NCBI GenBank assembly: GCA_035652095.1
Contig: DASREM010000028.1
Location: 1-64,000, forward strand
Direction of reading: 5' to 3'
DNA length: 64,000 nt
Source: DASREM01 sp035652095
GTDB lineage: Bacteria; Acidobacteriota; Terriglobia; Terriglobales; Acidobacteriaceae
Shown here: positions 53,001 to 60,908 of the stretch, piece after piece
How the letters are laid out: each line of letters starts with the position of its first letter
Position numbering within the stretch: the stretch's first letter is position 1
The notes under the pieces: generated by a model
Seen by the model: only the letters and a program-made list of their open reading frames with translations
Told to the model about the DNA's origin: nothing
Databases searched by the model: none
Program-made: the position numbers and the translations under genes

Positions 53001-54748
53001 CTCTCAAAGACCATTTCTTCATCGAGTTCACCTACGCGCGCACCCTTGGCTGCACCAGCCAGAAAGACGCCGTAGAGGCCGCGGTCGGGGATGGTTCCGG
53101 CATTCACAATGGCAACGTGACGAGCGCCTTCGCGGGCGGTGAGTTTTCCGGCGACGCGATCCCAGGTGATGCGGGGACGAAGTTCGACGAACTCGTCGGA
53201 GGGATAACGGCCGGAGAGCATGTCGAGAACGCTGTCGAAGATAGTTCTGCTGAGGGCGGCATAGGGAGCGGCGCGGCGGAGGGTGGCGAACAGATCCGCG
53301 ACCGCCCAATCGTCCATAGCGACCATAGCGACGATCTGTTGCGCCAGCACATCGAGCGGATTACGAGGATAGTGGACGGACTCAACATCGCCCTCATACA
53401 TGGCGCGGGTGATAGCAGCGCAGGCGACCAGATCGGCGCGGTATTTGGGGAAGAGCACGGCGCGGCTGGTGGCTCCGACATGATGGCTGGCGCGGCCGAC
53501 CCGCTGCATGCCGCTGGAAACCGAGGCGGGAGACTCAATCTGGACCACCAGGTCCACGGCGCCCATATCAATGCCGAGTTCGAGAGAGGAGGTCGCAACC
53601 AGGCCGCGCAAGGAGCCCATCTTGAGGCGATCCTCGATTTCCTTGCGCTGGGCGACGGCCACGCTGCCGTGATGGGCGCGAACCAGCGTCTCTCCGGCAA
53701 GTTCGTTGATAGCGCCGGAAATGCGCTCTGCCAAGCGACGGCTATTCACGAAGATCAAGGTTGAACGATGGGAACGGACCAGATCGAGAAGCTTGGGGTG
53801 AATGGCGCTCCAGATGGAAGGCCGGACGGGGGCTTGCGAAGCGGGGCCGCTAGGCAGGGGATCGAGGTCGTCGAGGCGAGCCATGTCCTCCACCGGAACT
53901 TCGATGTGCAGGTCGAGACGCTTAGGCTCGCTCGCGTCCACGATGGTCACGGGGCGATACTTCACACCTTCAGCGCTGGATTCGAATTCTTCAAGGACTT
54001 CTTTGGAGGCGTCCTGTGGGGCTGCTTTTGTCTTTGGCGCGGAAATCACGCCTCCGAGGAAATGGGCCACTTCTTCAAGCGGGCGTTGGGTTGCGGAGAG
54101 TCCGATTCTCTGCAAGGGACGCGCGCAGAGTTGCTCGAGGCGCTCGAGCGAGAGCGCCAGATGAGATCCACGCTTGGTAGGGACAAGGGCGTGAATTTCA
54201 TCAAGGACGACGGTTTCGATGGAGCGCAGCGCCTGACGGGCGTTGGAAGTCAGCAGCAGATAGAGCGACTCGGGCGTGGTGATCAGGATGTCAGATGGAT
54301 GGCGCGCGAAGCGTGCGCGCTCGCTCGCCGGAGTGTCGCCGGTGCGAATGGTGACCGTGGGCTGATGAAACGGTTCTCCGAGCTTTAGCGCCATCTGCGA
54401 AATGCCCACCAGCGGCGACTGGAGATTACGTTCCACGTCCACGGCCAAAGCCTTGATGGGGGAAATGTAGAGGACGCGGCAACGCTTGTCCGCGGGTGGC
54501 TCTGGGGCAAACATCAGGCGGTCCATGCAGGAGAGGAACGCAGCCAGAGTTTTGCCGGAACCGGTAGGGGCAAGAATCAGAGTCGAGTCGCCGCTGGCGA
54601 TAGGGGGCCAACCCATAAGCTGCGGCTTGGTTGGAGTGGGAAAGACTGCCTCAAACCAGGCGCGGACGGGTGCGTGAAAAAGGGCAAGGCCTTCCTTCGG
54701 GGCGATGTTCTCTTTCTCTTTATCTTTATCTTTGACCCGAGATGCCAT
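50072..54748 (-). CDS. lhr: Lhr-type large DNA helicase
   Basis: 1558 residues, close to E. coli Lhr. Motif I LILAPTGSGKTLAAFLSCMD (about 57-76), Ia/Ib YISPIKALAVD and TTPESLYLLL, motif II VVLDEIHALV, motif III GLSATQRPLEEVA, motif V LVATSSLELGIDMGAVDLVV and motif VI QRVGRASHHVG. After the two RecA domains come a winged helix and the Lhr-core beta-barrel region (ARVGELDEEMVFESRAGDTI), followed by a long C-terminal part specific to full-length Lhr. It is a 3'-5' ATP-dependent DNA helicase/translocase induced by DNA damage in mycobacteria. An in-frame stop just upstream fixes the start at or after 54748. Confidence 0.95.
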   Translation of the reverse strand: MASRVKDKDKEKENIAPKEGLALFHAPVRAWFEAVFPTPTKPQLMGWPPIASGDSTLILAPTGSGKTLAAFLSCMDRLMFAPEPPADKRCRVLYISPIKALAVDVERNLQSPLVGISQMALKLGEPFHQPTVTIRTGDTPASERARFARHPSDILITTPESLYLLLTSNARQALRSIETVVLDEIHALVPTKRGSHLALSLERLEQLCARPLQRIGLSATQRPLEEVAHFLGGVISAPKTKAAPQDASKEVLEEFESSAEGVKYRPVTIVDASEPKRLDLHIEVPVEDMARLDDLDPLPSGPASQAPVRPSIWSAIHPKLLDLVRSHRSTLIFVNSRRLAERISGAINELAGETLVRAHHGSVAVAQRKEIEDRLKMGSLRGLVATSSLELGIDMGAVDLVVQIESPASVSSGMQRVGRASHHVGATSRAVLFPKYRADLVACAAITRAMYEGDVESVHYPRNPLDVLAQQIVAMVAMDDWAVADLFATLRRAAPYAALSRTIFDSVLDMLSGRYPSDEFVELRPRITWDRVAGKLTAREGARHVAIVNAGTIPDRGLYGVFLAGAAKGARVGELDEEMVFESRAGDTIILGASTWRIEEITHDRVTVSPAPGEPGKMPFWHGDTAGRPSEFGRKIGAMQRELALLPRPVAFTRLVEDHSLDANAAENLLRYLEEQSRATVRIPSDQDIVIERCRDELGDWRICVLTPFGTPVHAPWCMAVTAKLRAERGIEAESMWSDDGFVLRLPENEDLLDAELLVPSPAELKRLVLHQLGSTSMFAAKFREAAARALLLPKRRPGVRAPLWQQRRRAADLLNVASRYSSFPILLETYRECIRDVFDIPAAAVILKQIQHGEIRVSTVDSVKPSPFASALLFSYIANYIYEGDAPLAERRAQALSIDQSQLEELLGTTDFRELLDKAALDEVESHLQSLDPDYQARHADAVHDLLLRLGDLSEPEIAARSTDAAQGSIQQLVDSRRAIRVQIANESRYIAVEDAARYRDAIGIPLPPGIAGVFLEPVADPLLSLLRRFARTHGPFTTPQIATRFGVSEHTVEPLLTRLHHDGKLLEGEFRPDGRHREWCDPEVLRQVRRKTLARLRREVEPVELGTFARFLTRWHGVAVPRRGADALLDAIENLQGAALLASDLEREILPARIANYQSSDLDTLMAAGEVVWVGLEKIGDRDGRIALYLTESLPLLLPPQNLRSETLLSERAQKIVEVLNRQGASFFAALHAACGGFPGDTLEALWELVWNGIVTNDTLHPIRNLTRPLDKRNRAASADGQPGSVEFLRRLRARSGDHTPAQGRWSLLRQRLSSELTPTEWSANLAQQLLVRNGIVMRETAATENIPGGYSTLYPALKKMEDAGWVRRGMFVAGMGAAQFAMPAAVDMLRGFRANPESPESVYLSASDPANPYGALLPWPRIEENSADPNALQSLARAAGAGVILVNGQLAAYLRRRNPAIRVFLPENEPERTQFARQVAARLADLAIRRQGRKQGLLIATINDQPTKDHFLARFLEDAGFVNTALGFHMRRVAPAVAPAQPDEEEVEQESSGSS

Positions 54749-54863
54749 GCATCATTGGATGCAGTAGAGATGTCGAAGGCTCGACAGGTTCGTGGTGGGC
54801 AAGAGACGCAGCTGAGCCGCGTCTCGAGGGACCATCCGAGCGTTCGCGCAGGCCGGGGTCGCT

Positions 54864-55472
54864 TTATGAGGTGGCCTCGGTGTTGTCGTCCGTTACTACC
54901 ACGAAGACCGAACATTTCCCAGGAACGGTTTTTCGATAGGTGTGCGGAGTCGAAGAATCGAAATAGATGGAATCGCCGGCTGCCAGGCTGTGGATGTCCT
55001 CGGCGATATGGACTTCAACTTCCCCGGTCATGACATAGAGAAGCTCGTAGCCGGGATGATGATGGAAGCGCGCCGCAGTTGAATCGGCGACAATCTCGCC
55101 GAGAAAAACTTCGAAGGGCGGCTCGGAGACGGCGAAGGTGAGAGACTCGAAGTTGAAGATCTCGTCATCGCCGCCAAGCTTTTCAGGAAGGCGAATGCGA
55201 TCGGGGCGACGCATCACGATTGCGGAATTGCCGCCGGGCTCATCGGCGAAGAAGAAATCGAGCCCGACGTTGAACACGTTGGCGAGGCGCATCAGGGTCG
55301 GGAGAGTCGGGACCAACTTACAGGATTCGAGCTTTGAAATCAGAGACGCCGAAAGACCGCTGTGCTGCTGGACGTCGACCAGGCGCATGCGCTTGCGCCG
55401 ACGCAGATGGCGGATCTTGTTTCCCAGATCGTATCGCTGAAGGGTGGGCTCGATGGCCAGGTTAGCGCTCAC
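54864..55472 (-). CDS. XRE-family regulator with C-terminal cupin domain
   Basis: 202 residues, GTG start with GAGG seven bases upstream. Helix-turn-helix at about 17-72 (LGNKIRHLRRRKRMRLVDVQ, SGLSASLISKLESCKLVPTL), then a linker and a cupin barrel at about 125-195 (ADSTAARFHHHPGYELLYVM, GEVEVHIAEDIHSLAAGDSI, YFDSSTPHTYRK). The barrel has the HHHPGYELLYV...H metal-site pattern. This is the PuuR/SutR-like architecture, in which the cupin may sense a small ligand. No target operon is obvious: neighbours are lhr (same strand, downstream) and a TolB-like gene (upstream). Confidence 0.92.
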   Translation of the reverse strand: MSANLAIEPTLQRYDLGNKIRHLRRRKRMRLVDVQQHSGLSASLISKLESCKLVPTLPTLMRLANVFNVGLDFFFADEPGGNSAIVMRRPDRIRLPEKLGGDDEIFNFESLTFAVSEPPFEVFLGEIVADSTAARFHHHPGYELLYVMTGEVEVHIAEDIHSLAAGDSIYFDSSTPHTYRKTVPGKCSVFVVVTDDNTEATS

Positions 55473-55638
55473 GATGCACCTCGGGACTGCGCCAGTGGAG
55501 GCGCAGGTAATTTGTTTTCACCTAGGATTAGATTTCAGGAAGGGAAGGCGGAAGTGCGCAGGTTGCAGGAGACGCAAGATGGTTTGAGCGGAGATGCAGT
55601 TCGAGGGCGGAGTTTTGCATGTGGAGAAAAGTGCTCGG

Positions 55639-56673
55639 TCAGGGGACCCAATCCGCGATAAAGACATTGGTTTCGTGGGGGACCTTGGCGTTGCGGCCGG
55701 AAATCCACACCAGTTTTGTGCCGTCGGGACTGAACATGGGGAATCCATCAAAGCCTTCCGTGTAGGTAATCCGCTCGAGGTTGTGGCCCTGCAGATCGAC
55801 GGCGTAGAGGTCGAAATTGCCGAAGCCTCCGGTGGAACCCACATTGGAGGAAAAAATGATTCGCTTGCCGTCGGGAAAGAATGACGGTGCGAAGCTGGCA
55901 GCTCCGAGGCTGGTGATCTGGCGCTTCTGGCTGCCATTGCTTTTCATGAGCCACAGCTCGAGATAGGTGGGACGGATCAGGTTTTGTTTGAGCAAGTCCT
56001 GGTAATCAGAGGTTTCCTGTCCGGGCCCGGGATGGTGGGCGCGATAGACGATCCACTTGCCGTCGGGCGAATAAAAGGGGCCGCCATCATATCCGAGTTG
56101 GTGCGTGAGTTGCTTTATATGCTTGCCGTTTGCGTCCATGGTGTAGATGTCGAGGTCGCCGTTGCGCACGGAGGTGAAGACGATCTTCTTGCCGTCGTTG
56201 GAGAGAGTGGCTTCGGCGTCGTAGCCGGGGGTGCTGGTCAGGGGCCTGAGATCAGAGCCGTCAGGATTGGCGGTGAAGATATCAAAGCTCGGATAAATCG
56301 CCCAGACGTAGCCCTTGGAATAGTCCGGCTTGGGAGGACATGCGGCATCGGCGAGGTGAGTAGAGGAGTAAAGAATTCTTTTTCCGTTGGGATAGAAGTA
56401 GCTACAAGTGGTGCGGCCTTTGCCAGTGGAAACCAGACGCACGTCGGAGCCGTCAAGATTCATGGTAAAAATCTGGTCGCATTTGAATTCGCCGCGCGTG
56501 GACTGGAAGATCAAGCTTTTTCCGTCGGCGGAGAAGTAGGCTTCGGCGTTTTGTCCCCCGAAGGTGAGCTGATGGATGTTGTGGAGGTGCCGCTCCCGGG
56601 AATCGGGCGCCTGGCATACGGCGTTGGACACAAGCAGGAGTGCAAGAGCGCAAGATGCGGTCAGAGTTTTCAT
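55639..56673 (-). CDS. Secreted TolB-like WD40 beta-propeller protein
   Basis: 344 residues from ATG 56673 (AGGA eight bases upstream). Signal peptide MKTLTASCALALLLVSNAVC, then PD40-type repeats: YFSADGKSLIFQSTRG, IFTMNLDGSDVRLVSTG, TLSNDGKKIVFTSVRNGD, FYSPDGKWIVYRAHHPGPGQ, FFPDGKRIIFSSNVGSTGG and FSPDGTKLVWISGRN. Six blades are expected. TolB-like periplasmic proteins of this kind often bind peptides or partners. No Tol/Pal genes surround it, so it is not the housekeeping tolB. Its first Cys after the signal could be a lipid site, but the context is not a clean lipobox. Confidence 0.88.
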   Translation of the reverse strand: MKTLTASCALALLLVSNAVCQAPDSRERHLHNIHQLTFGGQNAEAYFSADGKSLIFQSTRGEFKCDQIFTMNLDGSDVRLVSTGKGRTTCSYFYPNGKRILYSSTHLADAACPPKPDYSKGYVWAIYPSFDIFTANPDGSDLRPLTSTPGYDAEATLSNDGKKIVFTSVRNGDLDIYTMDANGKHIKQLTHQLGYDGGPFYSPDGKWIVYRAHHPGPGQETSDYQDLLKQNLIRPTYLELWLMKSNGSQKRQITSLGAASFAPSFFPDGKRIIFSSNVGSTGGFGNFDLYAVDLQGHNLERITYTEGFDGFPMFSPDGTKLVWISGRNAKVPHETNVFIADWVP

Positions 56674-56762
56674 GAAAGGGGTCCTGCAAAAGAAGATACT
56701 TGAAAATGGCCGCACCTGCAGCAGGCTAGCTACAGGTGGGGCCGTTCCACACGCGGGAGGGG

Positions 56763-57650
56763 TTAACCCCGCACGGTGAGTACCGGACACGGGGCGTGAC
56801 AAACGACTTCGTAGGCCGTGGCCCAGGGCAGGTGCGAGGCAGCCCAGGGAGCGCGCGGGGTATGAACGCCGAGCACGATAATGTCGGCCCGGATTTCGGC
56901 AGCGGCGGCGAGGATGCCGTCTACGGCGAAATCAAATCGAACCTCGTAGTGCGGCTTGCACCAGGCGAGAGCGTCGGGCGGTACGAGCGACTCGAGGCGT
57001 TTCTGCAGTCCTTTTTGGACCTGGTCCTGCTGCTGCAAGGGAACCAGCGGGACCATGTGCAGCAATGACAAGTCCGCCTGGTTCTCCTCGGCCAGCGAGA
57101 GCGCATAGGGTAGCGCATTGGTAGAGGCAGGCGAGAAGTCGGTGGCGAAGAGGATGTGCTTCCAAGTGTCGAGAGCACGGGGACGAGTCGCGACATGTGG
57201 ACCGATGGTGAGCACCGGGCAGGACGCGCGGCGAAAGACCTGCTCCGCCATCGAGCCGAGCACGATTTTCTTGACCCCGGTACGCCCGTGAGACCCAAGA
57301 ACGATCATGTCGATGGAGTGATCGCGAATGGCGGCGGAGACCACATCCCAGAATTCACCCTGCTGCAGCAGAGATTCGTACTCGATGCCGGGGAAGGAAT
57401 TTTTGAGGAGAAACTCCTGCATGTGACGCTGGGCGTGTTGCCAGGAGACATCCAGGGACAGGGGGAGCGGTTCCATGGGTATGGGGAGCGGAGGCTCCGG
57501 AGGAACCGAGTGCAAGATGAAGACCTTGGCCCCGTACCATTGCGCCAGGGCGAGCACATAGGGCAGCGCCACCTGGGATGGTTCGGAGAAATCGGTTGTG
57601 AAAAGAAGGTTGCGGAGAGCCAGACGCAGGTTGACGGCGGTGGCGTGCAT
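56763..57650 (-). CDS. Tandem universal stress protein (two UspA domains)
   Basis: 295 residues, ATG with GAGGAGG seven bases upstream. Two Usp folds: residues about 10-150 (LLFTTDFSEPSQVALPYVLA ... GSHGRTGVKKIVLGSMAEQV) and about 160-295 (ILFATDFSPASTNALPYALS ... VLGVHTPRAPWAASHLPWA). The first carries the ATP-binding GxxG-9x-GS pattern; in the second it is degenerate, so probably only one half binds nucleotide. Such tandem Usps are common in stress-tolerant soil bacteria. It is preceded by a strong ribosome site and a gap with a possible small RNA. Specific trigger unknown. Confidence 0.94.
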   Translation of the reverse strand: MHATAVNLRLALRNLLFTTDFSEPSQVALPYVLALAQWYGAKVFILHSVPPEPPLPIPMEPLPLSLDVSWQHAQRHMQEFLLKNSFPGIEYESLLQQGEFWDVVSAAIRDHSIDMIVLGSHGRTGVKKIVLGSMAEQVFRRASCPVLTIGPHVATRPRALDTWKHILFATDFSPASTNALPYALSLAEENQADLSLLHMVPLVPLQQQDQVQKGLQKRLESLVPPDALAWCKPHYEVRFDFAVDGILAAAAEIRADIIVLGVHTPRAPWAASHLPWATAYEVVCHAPCPVLTVRG

Positions 57651-57850
57651 GGGACACCTCCTCGTCAGGAGCAGAGGACCCGGCCAAGGCCATCAGACGC
57701 CCAAGCAGAACAATTTTCAGTGACAAGAATCACGCGCAGGTGTGAGTAAAAGTCTCTGGAAAAAGGCGCGGGAATAAGCCGAGTTTTCACGCAGCATTAA
57801 CATTGCTGCAACCGTCTTCGGCTACACTCCAGCTATTACGAGGTGGAACG
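57651..57850. other. Gap upstream of the usp gene
   Basis: 200 bases before the hairpin pair at 57851-57906; no gene. The usp promoter should lie in the first half. A clear consensus was not found. Confidence 0.4.
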
Positions 57851-57906
57851 AGCCCATAAGGGCTTCGAAGGGCCTGCACGAGAGACGGCGTGCGGGCCTT
57901 TTGATT
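57851..57906 (+). ncRNA. Candidate small structured RNA or terminator pair
   Basis: Two consecutive hairpins on the plus strand: AGCCC-ATAA-GGGCT (57851-57864) and a stem of about 12 bp (AAGGGCCTGCAC with GTGCGGGCCTTT, 57868-57902) ending in TTTTGATTT. No gene on the plus strand ends just before it, so the second hairpin could terminate a small RNA starting near 57835. It could instead end the convergent PilZ transcript, but the T-run faces the plus direction. Confidence 0.4.
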
Positions 57907-57913
57907 TGCGTGA

Positions 57914-59038
57914 TCAGTTGGAGGCGACTTCTTCGGAGCGACGCTGCTTGCGAAGGGCCTCAAGAAAATCCTCCTGGCTCATGCCGTCGTGATGGCGCAA
58001 GAGCTCGAGCAGGGAGTCCTCCGCAGCGTCGTCTTCGGAAGGATCGTGTCCTTCGACGGCAGACAGCGATCTGGGGGTGATCGAAAGCTCAGGGGTAACG
58101 CCGGGTCGGCTGGAGAGGGCCTCAATCAAGCTGGCAACATTGTCGCGCTGAAATGAAGTGCGAGAGGCGAATTCGATGCCCATGCCGTACTCGGGATGCA
58201 TGATCCGCACGACGCCTTCCACGTTGACTTCGATGTCTTCAATGCGCAGCGAGAGCACGATTCCCGAATGCTCCGGGAAGGGAGACTCAGTCTTTACGTA
58301 GCAGCCACCGAGGCTCAAATCGGTGAGCAGGCATTGGGAAACCGGTTCCGGGTCTTCCGGAGGAAGTTCGGGAGCGTTCGCGGCAACCCACGACTTTAAC
58401 GTGGCGCGAAGACTGTCCGAGAGGTCCACAAAGCGCACGCCGGATTGGCCATTCGGATTTGCCCATGCGACTTCGCCACGGAGCTCAATTGGACTGTCGT
58501 GACCGGGCAAGTTGAAATGTGCGCTGATGCATGCCGAAGGACACAGAGGCTGTGCAGACAGAACGTCCAACCCGTCTTCGCTGAGATCGAGCAGTATGCC
58601 TTCCATTTCGGGGCCATTCAGCACGCGGAGTTGAGTCGGCAGCTGAATCGGAACGCGAAACGAGCGGCGGCGTTCCCGCTTGATCAAAGCGGTGGCGGCG
58701 CGAAGGCTGGCCTGGGCCTGATCGTAAGAGACAGGTTTGTAGAGTACGAAGTTGGCGCCGGCGCCAAAGACGCTGCGCACCTTTGATTTGTCAGCCAGCA
58801 GCGCGACGGTGACGGTGTTCCTGCGCGGCGAAGCCTGAGAAGCGTTTTGGAGAATGAGAGCGGCGCTGTGCGGGTCATCGAAATCGACGACGACGGCGTC
58901 GAACCTCTGCTCGGAGAGACGCACCATGGCCTCGGTATAGCCGCAAGACTGGACCCCGACCCCGAAGCCGGAGAGAACGGGCGTCAGGACAGCGGTTGCA
59001 TCGTCGTCTTTGCAAACCAACAGAGCTTGAAAGGTCAT
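57914..59038 (-). CDS. REC-like, double PilZ protein (c-di-GMP-responsive)
   Basis: 374 residues from ATG 59038; the open frame upstream overlaps the small gene and is ignored. Residues 1-115 resemble a response regulator receiver (FQALLVCKDDDATAVLTPVL, VVVDFDDPHSA, a KP pair in VLYKPVSYDQA). PilZ domain 1 at about 120-215 has RERRRSFRVP and LDLSEDGLDVLS, the RxxxR and D/NxSxxG c-di-GMP motifs. PilZ domain 2 (about 225-335) has TDLSLGGCYV but no RxxxR, so only the first may bind the ligand. The C-terminal 40 residues are acidic and helical. It probably links c-di-GMP to a surface or secretion process. It starts 13 bases after the small upstream gene. Confidence 0.88.
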   Translation of the reverse strand: MTFQALLVCKDDDATAVLTPVLSGFGVGVQSCGYTEAMVRLSEQRFDAVVVDFDDPHSAALILQNASQASPRRNTVTVALLADKSKVRSVFGAGANFVLYKPVSYDQAQASLRAATALIKRERRRSFRVPIQLPTQLRVLNGPEMEGILLDLSEDGLDVLSAQPLCPSACISAHFNLPGHDSPIELRGEVAWANPNGQSGVRFVDLSDSLRATLKSWVAANAPELPPEDPEPVSQCLLTDLSLGGCYVKTESPFPEHSGIVLSLRIEDIEVNVEGVVRIMHPEYGMGIEFASRTSFQRDNVASLIEALSSRPGVTPELSITPRSLSAVEGHDPSEDDAAEDSLLELLRHHDGMSQEDFLEALRKQRRSEEVASN

Positions 59039-59051
59039 GACTGCGCTCAGG

Positions 59052-59318
59052 TTACGGCCAGCGTGGAGCGACTCCGCGCTTAACGGGCGCGGAAGGAGCG
59101 GCGGAAGCAGCGGAGCCGGCCTTGGCGGCCATCGAACCCGGTTTCTGGGTGTCGTCGTCAACTTCGGTCAGGACGGCGCTGTCATCGTCTTCGCTTTCCG
59201 CAAGCAGAGGGGCGACTTCGCGCAGCTTCTCGGCGGCCTGTTGAAGGGCCTCGATTTGCTTGGCGAGCTGAGCATGCTTCGCCTGCTTACGGCGCAAGAC
59301 TTCATGGATATCCTTCAT
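59052..59318 (-). CDS. Small coiled-coil protein upstream of the PilZ gene
   Basis: 88 residues, ATG preceded by AGGGGGA. Residues 1-45 form an amphipathic helix (MKDIHEVLRRKQAKHAQLAK, QIEALQQAAEKLREVAPLLA), then an acidic stretch (ESEDDDSAVLTEVDDD) and an Ala/Ser/Pro-rich disordered tail ending in basic residues. No domain recognised. It is 13 bases from the PilZ gene on the same strand and very likely in its operon, so may bind that protein or its partner. Confidence 0.75.
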   Translation of the reverse strand: MKDIHEVLRRKQAKHAQLAKQIEALQQAAEKLREVAPLLAESEDDDSAVLTEVDDDTQKPGSMAAKAGSAASAAPSAPVKRGVAPRWP

Positions 59319-59507
59319 AGATCCCCCTGCTTCGAAATTTACGGAGAGGGTCCGCGACGGTCAACGCCTATCCCCATAGAGGCGATTACGAGGGTAACGG
59401 GGAGAGATTCAAACCATCATGGGAAAAGTTCGGAACTCATTCAAGGCAAAGGTCGAGGTTTGCGTGGAGTGGGGAGGAGGGAAATGGTTACGGGAGAGAG
59501 CGGGAAC
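59319..59507. other. Gap between the coiled-coil gene and the PEP-CTERM terminator
   Basis: 189 bases; promoter for the two-gene coiled-coil/PilZ unit is expected. No clear element seen. Confidence 0.35.
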
Positions 59508-59544
59508 GAAGGAAAAGGAAAAGGCCTCGCTCGGAGCGAGGCCT
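59508..59544 (-). terminator. Intrinsic terminator of the PEP-CTERM gene
   Basis: Self-complementary AGGCCTCGC-TCGGA-GCGAGGCCT (59522-59544) followed on the minus strand by TTTTCCTTTTCC, 18 bases after the stop codon. Confidence 0.9.
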
Positions 59545-59562
59545 GGGATGAGAGAAGCGAGG

Positions 59563-60168
59563 CTAGTTGATCTTCAACTTGCGGCGAACCAAGCCGGCGA
59601 TTCCAACCAGGCCAGTGCCGAGCAAGCCGAGAGTCCCGGGCTCGGGTACCACGATATTGGTGTCGCCACTCGAAATGTCGGTTGAGCCGTTGAAGAAGCC
59701 TTTGCCGGTATTGATGGTCAGCTGAACGGTTACACCATTGGTGGTGAATCCATTGAGACTTCCGGTCAAAGTACCGGTCAAGGTGTAGTTGTGAGTGCCG
59801 TTGGCCAGGGTGATCAGCTGCCAAGTCACGGGGCCACTGAAGGTGCCGCTGAAAATCACGCCATTCTGGATGCCATTGGTGCCGTTGCCGGTGATGGTGA
59901 AGGTGCCGCCAGCAGCCACGGTCCCACCCATCTGCAGAGAACCGCTGGTAAGCGCGCCGGTGGTAAAGTCAATCGTGCCGAGATTGCCGGTGATCAGACC
60001 GCCGCCATTGAGGCCGTTTACCGCGATGAGAGTGGAGCCGGATAGGCTGAACCCGCTGTTTGTGCCAACCAGGGTGCCGCCACTGTTCGTGAAATCAACG
60101 CCGCTGGACGCAAAAGCTGCCAAAGGCAAAGCCAACGCGAGAAGAGCGATGAAGAGCACTCGCTTCAT
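59563..60168 (-). CDS. PEP-CTERM sorting-signal exported protein
   Basis: 201 residues, ATG with AGGAGG seven bases upstream. Signal peptide MKRVLFIALLALALPLAAFA, a Thr/Gly/Ser-rich beta domain (GGTLVGTNSGFSLSGS, GSLQMGGTVAAGGTFTITG, TLTGTLTGSLNGFTTNG) and a C-terminal PEP-CTERM tripartite signal: VVPEPGTLGLLGTGLVGIAG then VRRKLK. Such proteins are cut and anchored by exosortase/archaeosortase systems, usually in exopolysaccharide-producing bacteria. No exosortase gene is in this window. Ligand unknown. Confidence 0.92.
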   Translation of the reverse strand: MKRVLFIALLALALPLAAFASSGVDFTNSGGTLVGTNSGFSLSGSTLIAVNGLNGGGLITGNLGTIDFTTGALTSGSLQMGGTVAAGGTFTITGNGTNGIQNGVIFSGTFSGPVTWQLITLANGTHNYTLTGTLTGSLNGFTTNGVTVQLTINTGKGFFNGSTDISSGDTNIVVPEPGTLGLLGTGLVGIAGLVRRKLKIN

Positions 60169-60908
60169 ACAATTTCCTCCTGAGCCACTGAGCCGAGGTT
60201 GCGACCCCCCACATTGAGGTCGGCTGAAAGGTTTCCTAAGATACGTCTTTGAATAACGTGCATCCTGAATTCCAAAGCTGGAAATCCCCGGATCGTTGAT
60301 TTCATTGACTTTCGCATCCCGTTCTGAGGCTTGTAGAACGAGCTCTGCGCAAGCTTTTGCACAATTTCATCCACGCCTTGCGGCGTAACCGATAGCGAGA
60401 GCGTTGGCAATGAGAACCTCGAACCTGGGTTTGACAGTCTGTAACCCGGTTCTTGCACGAATGTTGCGGAGATAGATGTGGGGGTGAATTTGAGTGTTGC
60501 CCCTCGTATGTCACTGTAAGCAAAATTAGAGTTACAAGGGCACAGGGACGGGATGTCTGTTTTGGATGGAATAGCCGATTCGTGCCATGCGCTGGCACGA
60601 AGGTGGGATTTACGGTTTGTCGGGGTAGAGATACCTTGTCTGTGAGCAGTTCTGGGGGAGGGCTGTTCGGGCGTCCCGTAACTCGAAAGAGTTCGGGGCG
60701 CTTCTTATTTGCGCGCGAGAATTCCTGGCTTCAGAAGCTGCCACTCGGCCGTAGACTAGAGCGGACTTGGCTGTTGCTTTCCGGTACTGTGCCTGGCTTT
60801 TCCGGCCGTCGTGTCGCGGCTGAGATCTCCGTCCATTCCACGCGGACAAATTCAGGTATTTCTGTTACTGAGTCTTCATTCAGGAGCTCGGGAAGATTGA
60901 TTCGCGCT
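60169..60908. other. 740-base gap before the hybrid kinase gene
   Basis: The largest gene-free stretch in the window. Plus-strand open frames here lack ribosome sites and family sequence. The 5' side of the PEP-CTERM gene has a 6-bp inverted repeat AGCCGA/TCGGCT around its ribosome site. The hairpin at 60421-60452 is listed separately. No RNA gene could be named. Confidence 0.5.
60421..60452. other. Strong hairpin in the large intergenic gap
   Basis: GAACC-T-GGGTT / AACCC-GGTTC: ten base pairs with one bulged T and an 11-base loop. No T-run and no adjacent gene end. Could belong to an unknown RNA or an operator. Confidence 0.35.
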
